Source of the DNA: Hyphomicrobiales bacterium
Lineage (GTDB): Bacteria; Pseudomonadota; Alphaproteobacteria; Rhizobiales; Rhizobiaceae
Direction: 5' to 3'
Length of the DNA stretch: 64,000 nt
NCBI GenBank assembly: GCA_900472605.1
Contig: UCJD01000022.1
Location: 1-64,000, forward strand
The position numbers were made by a program, and so were the translations under genes. Positions 1 through 7,998 of the stretch are shown here, piece by piece (position 1 is the stretch's first letter; each line of letters starts with the position of its first letter). Under the pieces are notes generated by a model, which saw nothing but the letters and a program-made list of their open reading frames with translations, had not been told where the DNA came from and searched no databases.

Positions 1-2
1 GG

Positions 3-92
3 ACAGAGGGGGGTGCCACACGCTCCAACTCCTCGCACAAGCCCGCCGTCGCCCATGTCCTCACACACTCATCCGCGGAGGCATCGCAATGA
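3..92 (+). CDS. Possible 3' end of the gene upstream of phnK (partial)
   Basis: One reading frame is open from the left edge to a TGA at 90-92 that shares the ATGA overlap with the phnK start at 89. That is the junction style used at several other joints in these phn operons. By the usual order of C-P lyase operons the gene would be phnJ, but the 29 visible codons carry no motif I recognise. In so short a GC-rich stretch the other forward frames are also open, so the call rests on the overlap alone. Confidence 0.27.
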   Translation, partial: TEGGATRSNSSHKPAVAHVLTHSSAEASQ

Positions 93-865
93 CCGACATC
101 CCCCTTCTCAAAGTCAACGACGTCTCGAAATTCTACGGCAACCGCATCGGCTGCAAGAACGTCTCCTTCGAGCTCTGGCCCGGCGAAGTGCTGGCGATCG
201 TCGGTGAATCCGGCTCCGGCAAGACCACGTTGCTCAACTGCATCTCCACCCGTCTGATGCCGAGCACCGGAAGCGTCGAGTATCACATGCGCGACGGCCA
301 ATACCGTGATCTCTATCACATGAGCGAAGCCGAGCGCCGCTTCCTGATGCGCACCGACTGGGGCTTCGTCCACCAGAATCCGGCTGACGGCCTGCGCATG
401 ACCGTCTCGGCCGGCGCCAATGTCGGCGAGCGGTTGATGGCGATCGGTGACCGCCACTACGGCAATATCCGTTCGACGGCGGTGGACTGGCTGCAACGCG
501 TCGAGATCGACGAGAGCCGTATCGACGACCAGCCGCGCGCCTTCTCCGGCGGCATGCGCCAGCGCCTGCAGATCGCCCGCAACCTCGTCACCGGCCCGCG
601 CCTCGTCTTCATGGACGAGCCCACGGGCGGTCTCGACGTCTCCGTTCAGGCACGCCTGCTCGATCTCGTCCGTGGCCTCGTCAACGATCTCGGCCTCGCC
701 GCCATCATCGTCACCCACGATCTCGCCGTCGCCCGCCTGCTGTCGCACCGCATGATGGTGATGAAGGACGGCCACGTCATCGAGCAGGGGCTGACCGACC
801 GGGTGCTCGACGATCCCCGCGAGCCCTACACCCAGCTGCTCGTCTCCTCGATCCTGCAGGTCTGA
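89..865 (+). CDS. phnK: PhnK, ATP-binding protein of the C-P lyase complex
   Basis: This is a 258-residue ABC-type ATPase with Walker A GESGSGKT at about residues 39-46, the ABC signature FSGGMRQ near 151 and Walker B VFMDEPTGGLD near 172. In the C-P lyase system PhnK is not a transporter subunit. It binds the PhnGHIJ core in the cytoplasm and is needed for C-P bond cleavage. A GGAGG at 78-82 precedes the ATG at 89. phnL follows after about 66 bases. The dipeptide-transporter-like signature region is normal for PhnK. The adjacent phnL and phosphonate-type acetyltransferase make the assignment secure against generic ABC ATPases. Confidence 0.93.
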   Translation: MTDIPLLKVNDVSKFYGNRIGCKNVSFELWPGEVLAIVGESGSGKTTLLNCISTRLMPSTGSVEYHMRDGQYRDLYHMSEAERRFLMRTDWGFVHQNPADGLRMTVSAGANVGERLMAIGDRHYGNIRSTAVDWLQRVEIDESRIDDQPRAFSGGMRQRLQIARNLVTGPRLVFMDEPTGGLDVSVQARLLDLVRGLVNDLGLAAIIVTHDLAVARLLSHRMMVMKDGHVIEQGLTDRVLDDPREPYTQLLVSSILQV

Positions 866-931
866 TAAAGCGCGGTCCGTAAGCCGGCTAATGCTTGCGG
901 ATTGCCACCAGCGAAACCAAGGAACCACATC

Positions 932-1642
932 ATGGCAACGCCACTCGTTGTTTCGGAAGTCTCCAAGAGCTTCACCATGCATCTGCGCGACGGCATCAAG
1001 CTTCCCGTCGTCTCCAACGTCTCCTTCTCGGTCGCGGCGGGCGAATGCGTCGTGCTCGGCGGTCCCTCGGGCATCGGCAAGAGCTCGCTCTTGAAGATGA
1101 TCTACGGCAATTACGCCGTCGATAGCGGCCAGATCCTCGTGAGCCACCAGGATCGCCTCGTCGATCTCGCCACCACCGATCCGCGCACCGTCATCGACGT
1201 CCGTCGCCACACGCTCGGCTATGTCAGCCAGTTCCTGCGCACCGTGCCGCGCGTCGCTGCCATCGATGTCGTCGCCGAGCCGCTGGTCGCCCGCGGCACC
1301 AAGGCCGAGGCCGCCCGCGAAAGGGCAGCCGAACTGCTCGCCAAGCTCAACCTGCCGGAAGCCCTCTGGCAGCTGCCGCCCGCCACCTTCTCCGGCGGCG
1401 AGCAGCAGCGCGTCAACATCGCCCGCGGCTTCATCACCGATCACACCATCCTGCTGCTCGACGAGCCGACCGCCTCGCTGGACGCGAAAAACCGCGCCGT
1501 CGTCGTCGAGATGATCGCCGAGAAGAAGAGGGCCGGCGTCGGCCTGCTCGGCATCTTCCACGACGAGGAGGTGCGCGAGGCCGTCGCCGACCGCATCCTC
1601 GACGTCCAGACGTTCTCGCCGCGGAGGCCGATCGCAGCATGA
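932..1642 (+). CDS. phnL: PhnL, ABC-type ATPase of the C-P lyase pathway
   Basis: This 236-residue ATPase has Walker [11 protein letters not shown], signature [14 protein letters not shown] and Walker [12 protein letters not shown]. PhnL works with PhnGHIJK; in the known pathway PhnI with PhnG, H and L attaches the phosphonate to the ribose of ATP. I chose the ATG at 932 over an in-frame TTG at 902 because an AAGGAACC element lies just upstream and the protein then begins shortly before the ABC fold. The stop overlaps the next start as ATGA at 1639-1642, which implies translational coupling to the acetyltransferase gene. Confidence 0.93.
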   Translation: MATPLVVSEVSKSFTMHLRDGIKLPVVSNVSFSVAAGECVVLGGPSGIGKSSLLKMIYGNYAVDSGQILVSHQDRLVDLATTDPRTVIDVRRHTLGYVSQFLRTVPRVAAIDVVAEPLVARGTKAEAARERAAELLAKLNLPEALWQLPPATFSGGEQQRVNIARGFITDHTILLLDEPTASLDAKNRAVVVEMIAEKKRAGVGLLGIFHDEEVREAVADRILDVQTFSPRRPIAA

Positions 1643-2256
1643 GCCGCAAGATTGGCCTCGAGCCCTACATCCACGAGACCGCCTCGGTGAACAATGCAAC
1701 GCTTGGGCGCTACACCGAGCTGTCGGAACGTTGCCGGATCGACGAGGTCGAGCTTGGCGATTACTCCTACGTCATGCAGGACGGCGCCATCTGGTGCGCC
1801 ACAATAGGCAAGTTCGTCAACATCGCCGCCTCCGTGCGCATCAACGCCACCAACCATCCGACCTGGCGCGCCACGCTCCACCACTTCACCTACCGCGCCG
1901 CCGACTACTGGCCGGACGCCGACATGGAAACGGACTTCTTCGAATGGCGCCGCTCCAACCGCGTCGTCATCGGCCACGATGTATGGATCGGCCACGGCGC
2001 CACCCTGCTGCCGGGCGTGACGGTCGGCAACGGCGCCGTCATCGGCGCGGGTGCGGTCGTCTCGAAGGATGTCGCGCCCTACACGATCGTCGGCGGCGTC
2101 CCGGCCAAGCTGATCCGCGAGCGCTTCCCGAAAGAGATCGGCGAGCGGATGGATGCGCTCGCCTGGTGGGATTGGGAGCACGACCGGCTGCGCACTGCGC
2201 TTGCCGATTTTCGCGCGCTGAACGCCGAGGATTTCCTGGCGCGCTACGAGGGTTGA
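1639..2256 (+). CDS. Hexapeptide-repeat acetyltransferase of the phosphonate cluster
   Basis: The 205-residue product is a left-handed beta-helix acyltransferase. Isoleucine-rich hexapeptide turns run from about residue 15 to 150, including [18 protein letters not shown] and [16 protein letters not shown], and the end of the coil is the typical [12 protein letters not shown]. This branch of the chloramphenicol/galactoside acetyltransferase superfamily recurs beside phn genes. It may acetylate aminophosphonates or another intermediate, as the unrelated GNAT enzyme PhnO does in enterics, but the substrate is inferred only from context. It is coupled to phnL by a 4-base overlap and ends this transcription unit as far as can be seen. 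Confidence 0.85.
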   Translation: MSRKIGLEPYIHETASVNNATLGRYTELSERCRIDEVELGDYSYVMQDGAIWCATIGKFVNIAASVRINATNHPTWRATLHHFTYRAADYWPDADMETDFFEWRRSNRVVIGHDVWIGHGATLLPGVTVGNGAVIGAGAVVSKDVAPYTIVGGVPAKLIRERFPKEIGERMDALAWWDWEHDRLRTALADFRALNAEDFLARYEG

Positions 2257-2353
2257 TCGGATACCGGCGGCGAGAGGCGCGCCGCCGGTTTAAGCCTTCT
2301 TTAGACGCGATCCTGCTATGACGAGACCGAAATCAACGGGAAAGGCTTTCGCC

Positions 2354-2767
2354 ATGCGTCGCGTCCATGCCGCACTTCGGGCTCTCACCTTCGGCGCTGC
2401 GATGGCGATAGCCTCCGCCGCGTGGTCGGCCGTGTTCGAGAACATCATCCTTTCCGCCAGCCAGGATGCCGAGACGTCGGAGACGACGTTCTCGCCCGAG
2501 ACTGCCAAGATTTATGTCTCGGCGGATCTGACCGACGGGGTCAAGTCGGGATCGAAGGTCACCATCTCCTGGATCGCCGTCGATACCGGCGGTGTCGCAC
2601 CCGACAATTATAAGATCGACGAGGTCGATCTTCAGATCAACATGATCGAGAACCATATCGACGGCGATCTCAGCCGGCCGAACAGCGGCTGGCCGGTCGG
2701 AACCTACAAGGTGGTCCTGTCGGTGGACGGCAATCCCATGGAAAGCACCGACTTCCAGGTGAGGTAG
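2354..2767 (+). CDS. Exported protein of unknown function
   Basis: From the ATG at 2354 the product has 137 residues. It opens with MRRVHAALRALTFGAAMAIA followed by an A-S-A-A-W-S-A cleavage-type region, a clear Sec signal peptide, so the mature protein of roughly 115 residues should be periplasmic. The rest is rich in alternating beta-strand patterns and ends with a W-P-V-G-T-Y-K-V element typical of small immunoglobulin-like beta-sandwich domains. I recognise no family. An in-frame ATG at 2318 would place a charged 12-residue extension before the signal, which is why the later start is preferred. Confidence 0.6.
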   Translation: MRRVHAALRALTFGAAMAIASAAWSAVFENIILSASQDAETSETTFSPETAKIYVSADLTDGVKSGSKVTISWIAVDTGGVAPDNYKIDEVDLQINMIENHIDGDLSRPNSGWPVGTYKVVLSVDGNPMESTDFQVR

Positions 2768-2800
2768 CAGTGATGCGGAAAAGGCCGGGCAACACCGGTC

Positions 2801-3121
2801 TCAGCTTTCCTCCGCCTGCTCGTCGAGAATGTTCTGCGCCAGCTCGCTGATCGCGACTTCCGCCTCTTCCAGCGACCAGCCGACTGCTGCCGCGCGCTTG
2901 GCCAGCGCCACCAGAACGGGCGAAAGCCTGCCGCCGGCGGCATCGACGATCTGGTTCGCCGGCACGTTGCGGGCGATTTCGTTGACGGCGCCCTCCAGCG
3001 CCTCCTGGCAACCGATGTCGCGGTCCTTGTATGCGTCGTTGCTGAGTGGCCGGCTGAGAGTTTGCATCGTGTCGTTCCATCGGGCGTTGATTATGTCGCC
3101 CCCCAATATCTTAAATTCCAA
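2801..3121 (-). CDS. Small helical protein of unknown function
   Basis: This 106-codon frame has a continuous, predominantly helical C-terminal half: NQIVDAAGG, LVALAKRAAAVGWSLEEAE and ELAQNILDEQ. It is flanked by short non-coding stretches. A second in-frame ATG at 3067 (MQTL...) would give 88 residues and may be the true start, because the first 18 residues look less protein-like. The acidic C-terminus and absence of cysteines or membrane segments suggest a cytoplasmic protein. No family recognised. Confidence 0.5.
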   Translation of the reverse strand: MEFKILGGDIINARWNDTMQTLSRPLSNDAYKDRDIGCQEALEGAVNEIARNVPANQIVDAAGGRLSPVLVALAKRAAAVGWSLEEAEVAISELAQNILDEQAEES

Positions 3122-3229
3122 GGTTCCGCTAATGCCCGGATAATGTCATTGTCCGCCGCGAACGGATGAGCGACCACCCGCCGACGGAGAAGACCCAGTG
3201 ACCCATACGCCGCATGCCCCGGTGACCCT

Positions 3230-4249
3230 TTGACGACCGACCGCGAAGCGACATTCCTGGCCTCGCTCGGCTGGTCCGAATTCTTTTCCGATCAGCTGAT
3301 GGATGACGATGATGGCCTCGTGCCCCGCCGCATCGCCGAAGTGCATCGTAGCCGTCTGAGCGTCACCTCGCTGGACGGACTGGTCAGGCTCACGATCTCG
3401 CATCAGCTCAACACCTCCGAATTCGCCGTCGGCGATTGGGTGCTGGTGGATCCCGAGGACGACCGGCTGGCGCGCCGGCTGGAGCGCCGCACGCTCCTGC
3501 AGCGCCGCGTCGAGGGTCGCCAGGGCCAGCAGCTCGGCGCTGCCAATGTCGATACGCTTCTGATCGTCACCTCCTGCAACGCCGATTTCAACGTCGCCCG
3601 CCTGGAGCGCTACATGGCGCTTGCCAATCAGGCCGAAACGACGCCGGTCATCGTCCTCACCAAGGCCGACCTCGCGCCCGATGCGGCCGAATACGAAGCG
3701 CAGGCAAAGGCCCTACAGCGCGATCTCGCGGTGGTGCTGCTCAACGCCAAGAGCGAAGATGCGGCTTCAGCCCTCGTTCCATGGAGCGGCTTCGGCCAGA
3801 CGCTGGCGCTGATCGGCTCCTCCGGCGTCGGCAAGTCGACGCTGGTCAATGCGCTGGCGGGACTGAGCGGCGAGGGCTCGCAGGCAACCGGCGGCATTCG
3901 CGAACGCGACGCCAAGGGCCGCCACACCACGACATCACGCTCACTGCACGCCATGGCCGGCGGCGGCTGGGTCATCGATACGCCGGGCATGCGCACGCTC
4001 CACGTCAGCGATGTCCAGGAAGGGATCGAGCAGGTCTTCTCCGAGATCACCGAACTCGCCGAGCACTGCCGCTTCCGCGATTGCACCCACGACCACGAAC
4101 CCGGCTGCGCCGTCCAGGCCGCCGTCAAATCAGGCACGCTGGCACCGGAGCGGCTGGCACGCTGGCGGGTGCTGCGTGAGGAAAACGAGAAGAACACGCC
4201 GAAGATGACCGGGCCGAAGGGCAACAAGGTGCTGCAGAAGCGGCGGTGA
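3230..4249 (+). CDS. rsgA: RsgA, ribosome-assembly GTPase
   Basis: The 339-residue protein has the circularly permuted GTPase order typical of RsgA/YjeQ. An N-terminal OB-fold region (about 35-85) is followed by G4 TKAD near 144, then the P-loop GSSGVGKST near 195, G3 DTPGM near 251, and a C-terminal zinc knuckle C-R-F-R-D-C-x-H-x7-C near 280. RsgA assists late maturation of the 30S subunit and is released by GTP hydrolysis. It stands alone between unrelated genes. The N-terminus lacks an obvious strong Shine-Dalgarno, and the neighbouring frame is open a little further upstream, so the exact start is the only uncertainty. Confidence 0.93.
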   Translation: MTTDREATFLASLGWSEFFSDQLMDDDDGLVPRRIAEVHRSRLSVTSLDGLVRLTISHQLNTSEFAVGDWVLVDPEDDRLARRLERRTLLQRRVEGRQGQQLGAANVDTLLIVTSCNADFNVARLERYMALANQAETTPVIVLTKADLAPDAAEYEAQAKALQRDLAVVLLNAKSEDAASALVPWSGFGQTLALIGSSGVGKSTLVNALAGLSGEGSQATGGIRERDAKGRHTTTSRSLHAMAGGGWVIDTPGMRTLHVSDVQEGIEQVFSEITELAEHCRFRDCTHDHEPGCAVQAAVKSGTLAPERLARWRVLREENEKNTPKMTGPKGNKVLQKRR

Positions 4250-4284
4250 GGGCGGCAGGCGGTTTGCAGAGGGCTAGTTAGACA

Positions 4285-4896
4285 ATGATCAACGGGCTTA
4301 TGATTGACGTGGACGGCGTCTTGGTTTGCGGTCGCCCTTCAGACGGGAAACCGTGGGCGTCGTTCATCGAAAGTGACCTCGGCTTCTCAGTAGAGGACTT
4401 ACAGCGGGAATTTTTTACACCGCATTGGAATGATATTGTCATTGGTCAGTGCAACCTGATCGATCAACTAAAGCCTGCGCTGGCTAAGATAGCGCCGCAT
4501 GTCTGTTATGATGATTTCACGGCATACTGGTTCGAGCATGATGCAAGATTGAATGTCGGTCTTCTAGCAGAGATTGAAGAACAGCGCGGCATCGGGAAGA
4601 AAGTCTACCTAGCGACGAACCAAGAGCATGCTCGTGCTGCCTACCTGATGGACGAGCTTGGTCTGGGCAACCATTGCGATGGCATTTTCTATTCGGCAGC
4701 CATGGGATGCCGCAAACCGGAAAAAGAGTTCTTTGCGAAAGCTGCCACTCTTTCCGGGCTTTCACCAAGTCAGCTGCCTCTGATCGATGATACGCTCGCA
4801 AATGTATCGGCCGCCAGAGTATCCGGCTGGAATGCTGCTCAGTGGTTCGAGGGAAGCTCTCTGGCGGATGCTCTGTCGAAATTTGATGCCGCATAG
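4285..4896 (+). CDS. HAD-superfamily hydrolase
   Basis: This 203-residue protein carries all four HAD motifs: the nucleophile motif DVDGVLV near residue 8, T-N-Q near 111, the lysine motif CRKPEKEF near 139 and the metal-binding LIDDT near 163. It is likely a small-molecule phosphatase of the beta-phosphoglucomutase/epoxide-hydrolase-N subgroup; the substrate is unknown. Base composition differs from its neighbours: in 4381-4440 only 26 of 60 bases are G or C. That suggests recent acquisition. It is separated from phnC by the Pho-box region and is probably not part of the phn operon. Confidence 0.8.
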   Translation: MINGLMIDVDGVLVCGRPSDGKPWASFIESDLGFSVEDLQREFFTPHWNDIVIGQCNLIDQLKPALAKIAPHVCYDDFTAYWFEHDARLNVGLLAEIEEQRGIGKKVYLATNQEHARAAYLMDELGLGNHCDGIFYSAAMGCRKPEKEFFAKAATLSGLSPSQLPLIDDTLANVSAARVSGWNAAQWFEGSSLADALSKFDAA

Positions 4897-4940
4897 CCAC
4901 AACGGTTCAGCGGCGGCTCAATACACTGCGTCAGTCAGCT

Positions 4941-5021
4941 CTGTCACAGAATTGTGACCCCACTGTCACGTTTCAATCCACAGCAGCCCCGTTTGTGACA
5001 GCACTTACATAAAACTGACAT
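4941..5021 (+). promoter_or_regulatory. Pho-box array upstream of phnC
   Basis: Two groups of heptamer half-sites resemble the PhoB consensus CTGTCAT at 11-base spacing. The first group is CTGTCAC at 4941, TTGTGAC at 4952 and CTGTCAC at 4963. The second is TTGTGAC at 4993, CTTACAT at 5004 and CTGACAT at 5015. PhoB binds such direct repeats during phosphate limitation and activates phosphonate uptake in rhizobia. The array ends 66 bases before the phnC start. The half-sites are seen directly; PhoB control is inferred. Confidence 0.7.
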
Positions 5022-5087
5022 TGGAGCTTCACGGACCGAGCCTAATGCACTCCCTCATATCGCGTTTGGGCTATGAGGAAGAGCATG

Positions 5088-5930
5088 ATGTTCGAGCTGA
5101 AGAATGTCACCCGTCAATTCGGCAAGAAGACGGCCGTCGATCAGGTGACGCTCGACATTCCCCAGGGCCAGATGGTCGGCATCATCGGCCGTTCCGGCGC
5201 CGGCAAGTCCACGCTTCTGCGCATGATCAACCGCCTGCAGGAACCGAGCTCCGGCTCGATCCATTTCAACGGCGCCGAGGTGTCGCGCCTGCGCGGCAAA
5301 AATCTGCGCAACTGGCAGCGCGATTGCGCCATGATCTTCCAGCAGTTCAATCTCGTGCCGCGCCTCGATGTGATGACCAACGTCATCCTCGGCCGCCTCA
5401 ACCATCGCTCCACAGCACTCAGCCTGCTCGGCGTCTTCACCCGCGAGGAGCGCATCCAGGCGATCGCAGCGCTTGAGCGCCTCGGCATCGAGCAGACGGC
5501 GCTGCAGATGGCGGGCACGCTGTCCGGCGGCCAGCAGCAGCGCGTGGCGATCGCACGTGCGCTGATGCAGGCGCCGAAGATGCTGCTCGCCGACGAGCCG
5601 ATCGCCTCGCTCGACCCTCTCAATGCCAAGATCGTCATGGACGCGCTGCGCGACATCAACGAGCGTGAGGGCATCACCGTCATCACCAATCTGCACACGC
5701 TCGACACCGCCCGCAGCTATTGCGAGCGCATCGTCGGCATGGCCGGCGGCCGCGTGGTATTCGACGGCAAGCCGTCGGAATTGACGGCCGACGCCGTCAA
5801 CGAGATCTACGGCACCGACAAGAACGGCGCCGGCATCGACGAGACAATGACGTCCACCAGCCTCGACAACATCAAGGGCAAGCAGGACGCCGTATCCCGC
5901 GTCATGGCCGCTTCCGCCGTCATGCGCTGA
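5088..5930 (+). CDS. phnC: PhnC, phosphonate ABC transporter ATPase
   Basis: The 280-residue ATPase has Walker [10 protein letters not shown] near residue 34, signature [15 protein letters not shown] near 146 and Walker [13 protein letters not shown] near 168. It energises import of phosphonates with PhnD, PhnE1 and PhnE2. Starts at 5073, 5085 and 5088 are in frame. The GAGGAA at 5075-5080 fits 5088 best (seven-base spacer), and MFELKN is the usual PhnC N-terminus. It is the first gene of the phnCDE1E2 operon behind the Pho-box array. A 7-bp hairpin follows it before phnD. Confidence 0.94.
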   Translation: MFELKNVTRQFGKKTAVDQVTLDIPQGQMVGIIGRSGAGKSTLLRMINRLQEPSSGSIHFNGAEVSRLRGKNLRNWQRDCAMIFQQFNLVPRLDVMTNVILGRLNHRSTALSLLGVFTREERIQAIAALERLGIEQTALQMAGTLSGGQQQRVAIARALMQAPKMLLADEPIASLDPLNAKIVMDALRDINEREGITVITNLHTLDTARSYCERIVGMAGGRVVFDGKPSELTADAVNEIYGTDKNGAGIDETMTSTSLDNIKGKQDAVSRVMAASAVMR

Positions 5931-5935
5931 CAAGT

Positions 5936-5960
5936 TTCCGGCCGGGGGGCAAAGCCGGAA
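5936..5960 (+). other. Hairpin between phnC and phnD
   Basis: TTCCGGC at 5936-5942 pairs with GCCGGAA at 5954-5960 across an 11-base G-rich loop. No T-tract follows, so this looks like an mRNA stability or processing hairpin rather than a terminator. It lies just after the phnC stop. Confidence 0.4.
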
Positions 5961-6034
5961 GATTACCCATCCCCGCACATGTCAAACGCTCCGCCTGAAA
6001 CAGGCAGGGCTCAATGTCACCAAAGGAGAGTACC

Positions 6035-6946
6035 ATGTCTTCGTTCCGCAAGATCCTGATGGCCTCGATCGCCGTCGCCACCGTTGCCGGCCAGGCCTAC
6101 GCACAGGACGTCAAGGTCCTTCGCATCGGTCTCGATGGCGGCGAAAACGAAGCCGACCAGGTTCGCCGCACCGAGTGCGTCAAGCCCGGCCTGATCGCCG
6201 CCACCGGCGTATCGGAAGTCCAGATCTTCCCGTCGCCGAACTATAACGGCGTCATCCAGGGCCTGCTCGGCGGCACCATCGACATGGCCATGATGGGCGC
6301 TTCGTCCTACGCCTCGATCTACCTCAAGGATCCGAACGCCGTTACGCCTGTTCTGACCACCAAGCAGGAAGACGGCTCGAACGGCTACTACTCGATCATG
6401 GTTGCCCGCAAGGATTCCGGCATCAAGACGCTCGCCGACGCCAAGGGCAAGAAGCTCGGCTTCGCCGATCCGGACTCCACCTCGGGCTACCTCGTCCCGA
6501 ACGTCTCGCTGCCGAAGGACATCGGCATGCCGGTCAAGCAGTTCTTCTCCGAAACCGGCTTCGGCGGCGGCCATGAGAACCTCGTTCTCGGCGTTCTCGA
6601 CAAGAAGTTCGACGTCGGCACCACCTTCGGTTCGGCCACCGGCGACTGGGCCCAGGGCTACACCTCGGGCAACCTCCACATCATGGTCACCAAGGGCCTG
6701 CTCGACATGGACGATATCGTCCAGGTCTGGAAGTCGCCGCTGATCCCGAACGGCCCGCTGATGGTCTCCAACAAGCTGCCATCCGACATCCAGAAGAAGG
6801 TTACCGCCTTCTTCGCCGAGCTGCCGAAGACCGACAAGGGTTGCTTCGAAAGCTTCACTGGCGGCGGCTATGTCGATTGGACCCCTGTTGATCAGTCCTT
6901 CTACCAGACGATCATCGATGCTCGTAAGTCTGTTATCGGCGGCTGA
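6035..6946 (+). CDS. phnD: PhnD, periplasmic phosphonate-binding protein
   Basis: The 303-residue product starts at ATG 6035 with AAAGGAG at 6022-6028. Residues 1-23 form a Sec signal peptide ending VAGQAYA before QDVKVLRIG. The mature part matches the PhnD/phosphate-phosphonate binding family: an early D-G-G-E-N-E segment, QGLLGGTIDMAMMGASSY in the first lobe hinge and DPDSTSGYLVP in the ligand region, where the serine and threonine hydroxyls normally hold the phosphonate. An in-frame ATG at 6014 is upstream of the ribosome site and is rejected. It delivers ligands to PhnE1/PhnE2. Confidence 0.94.
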   Translation: MSSFRKILMASIAVATVAGQAYAQDVKVLRIGLDGGENEADQVRRTECVKPGLIAATGVSEVQIFPSPNYNGVIQGLLGGTIDMAMMGASSYASIYLKDPNAVTPVLTTKQEDGSNGYYSIMVARKDSGIKTLADAKGKKLGFADPDSTSGYLVPNVSLPKDIGMPVKQFFSETGFGGGHENLVLGVLDKKFDVGTTFGSATGDWAQGYTSGNLHIMVTKGLLDMDDIVQVWKSPLIPNGPLMVSNKLPSDIQKKVTAFFAELPKTDKGCFESFTGGGYVDWTPVDQSFYQTIIDARKSVIGG

Positions 6947-6968
6947 TCCCAACACCTGAATAGCTTTG

Positions 6969-6993
6969 CGGCGGCATCATATCGGTGCCGCCG
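6969..6993 (+). other. Hairpin between phnD and phnE1
   Basis: CGGCGGCA at 6969-6976 pairs perfectly with TGCCGCCG at 6986-6993 around a nine-base loop, 22 bases after the phnD stop. Hairpins in this position often protect the binding-protein mRNA and allow it to be made in excess of the permeases. There is only a weak T-rich follow-up, so full termination is unlikely. Confidence 0.5.
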
Positions 6994-7017
6994 TTCGTTC
7001 AAGAAGGATGCTCTCAC

Positions 7018-7998
7018 ATGGCGCACGTGGCCGAAACCGACCACCTGGGCGGACTGCAGCAAGGCTCCCGCACAATTCTCGATCACTATCAGCAACAGGT
7101 CCGGACGCGGCGTATCTACACCGTGATCTCGATCGTCGTCTTCCTGGTCGTGCTCGGCGCCTCGCTCGATTTCGCCAACAGCGCCAATTCGGGCAAGTTC
7201 TTCGAACGCCTTCCCTATCTCTTCGATTTCATGAAGCACTTCGTGCCGGATAGTCCGCTGGAGATCTTCCGGGCCATGTTCGACCTGCCGTCGCCCTATG
7301 CCGACGGCTCGATCAAATATGATTACGTCAGCGACCGCGTCTACATCACCGACACCTTCTATATCCCGAATTTCTTCTACCAGCTGGCCATTACCGTCAA
7401 CGTCGCCATCGTCTCGACGATCATCGGCGCGACCGGCGCCTTCCTGCTCTGCTTCTTCGCCTCCACCAATCTGGTCGGCGCCGGTTTGACCCGCTGGTTC
7501 GTGCGCCGCGTCATGGAAATCCTGCGCGCCTTCCCGGAGATCGTCATCGCCGGCCTGCTCGCCGCCATCCTGTCGATCGGCCCGATCTCGGCCATCATCG
7601 CGGTGTCGATTCACACGATCGGCGCGCTCGGCAAACTGTTCTTCGAAGTGGTCGAGAATGCCGACATGAAGCCGGACGAGGGCCTGCGCGCCTCCGGCGC
7701 CAGCTGGCTCGAGCGTGTGCGCTTCGCCATCATGCCGCAGGTCATGCCGAATTTCGTCTCCTACACGCTGCTGCGCCTCGAGATCAACGTGCGCGCCTCC
7801 ACCATCATCGGCGCCGTCGGCGGCGGCGGTATCGGCGAGGTCTTCAGCCTGGCGATCGGCCGCGATCACGCCGCCAAGACCTATGCCATCATCATCCTGC
7901 TTCTGATCACCGTCGTCTGCGTCGACCAGTTCTCCGCCTGGCTGCGCCGCCGCATGATCGGCAAGCAATCCTTCGAATTCGGCCGGGGAGCAGCCTGA
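7018..7998 (+). CDS. phnE: PhnE1, phosphonate ABC transporter permease
   Basis: The 326-residue inner-membrane permease has a first membrane segment at about residues 34-52, an extracytoplasmic stretch to about 120, then several membrane helices. It also has an EAA-type loop (GASWLERVRFAIMPQVMP) that contacts PhnC. The ATG at 7018 follows GAAGGA; an in-frame start at 6985 overlaps the hairpin and is less likely. The stop and the next start overlap as TGATG at 7996-8000. It forms the channel with PhnE2. Confidence 0.92.
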   Translation: MAHVAETDHLGGLQQGSRTILDHYQQQVRTRRIYTVISIVVFLVVLGASLDFANSANSGKFFERLPYLFDFMKHFVPDSPLEIFRAMFDLPSPYADGSIKYDYVSDRVYITDTFYIPNFFYQLAITVNVAIVSTIIGATGAFLLCFFASTNLVGAGLTRWFVRRVMEILRAFPEIVIAGLLAAILSIGPISAIIAVSIHTIGALGKLFFEVVENADMKPDEGLRASGASWLERVRFAIMPQVMPNFVSYTLLRLEINVRASTIIGAVGGGGIGEVFSLAIGRDHAAKTYAIIILLLITVVCVDQFSAWLRRRMIGKQSFEFGRGAA

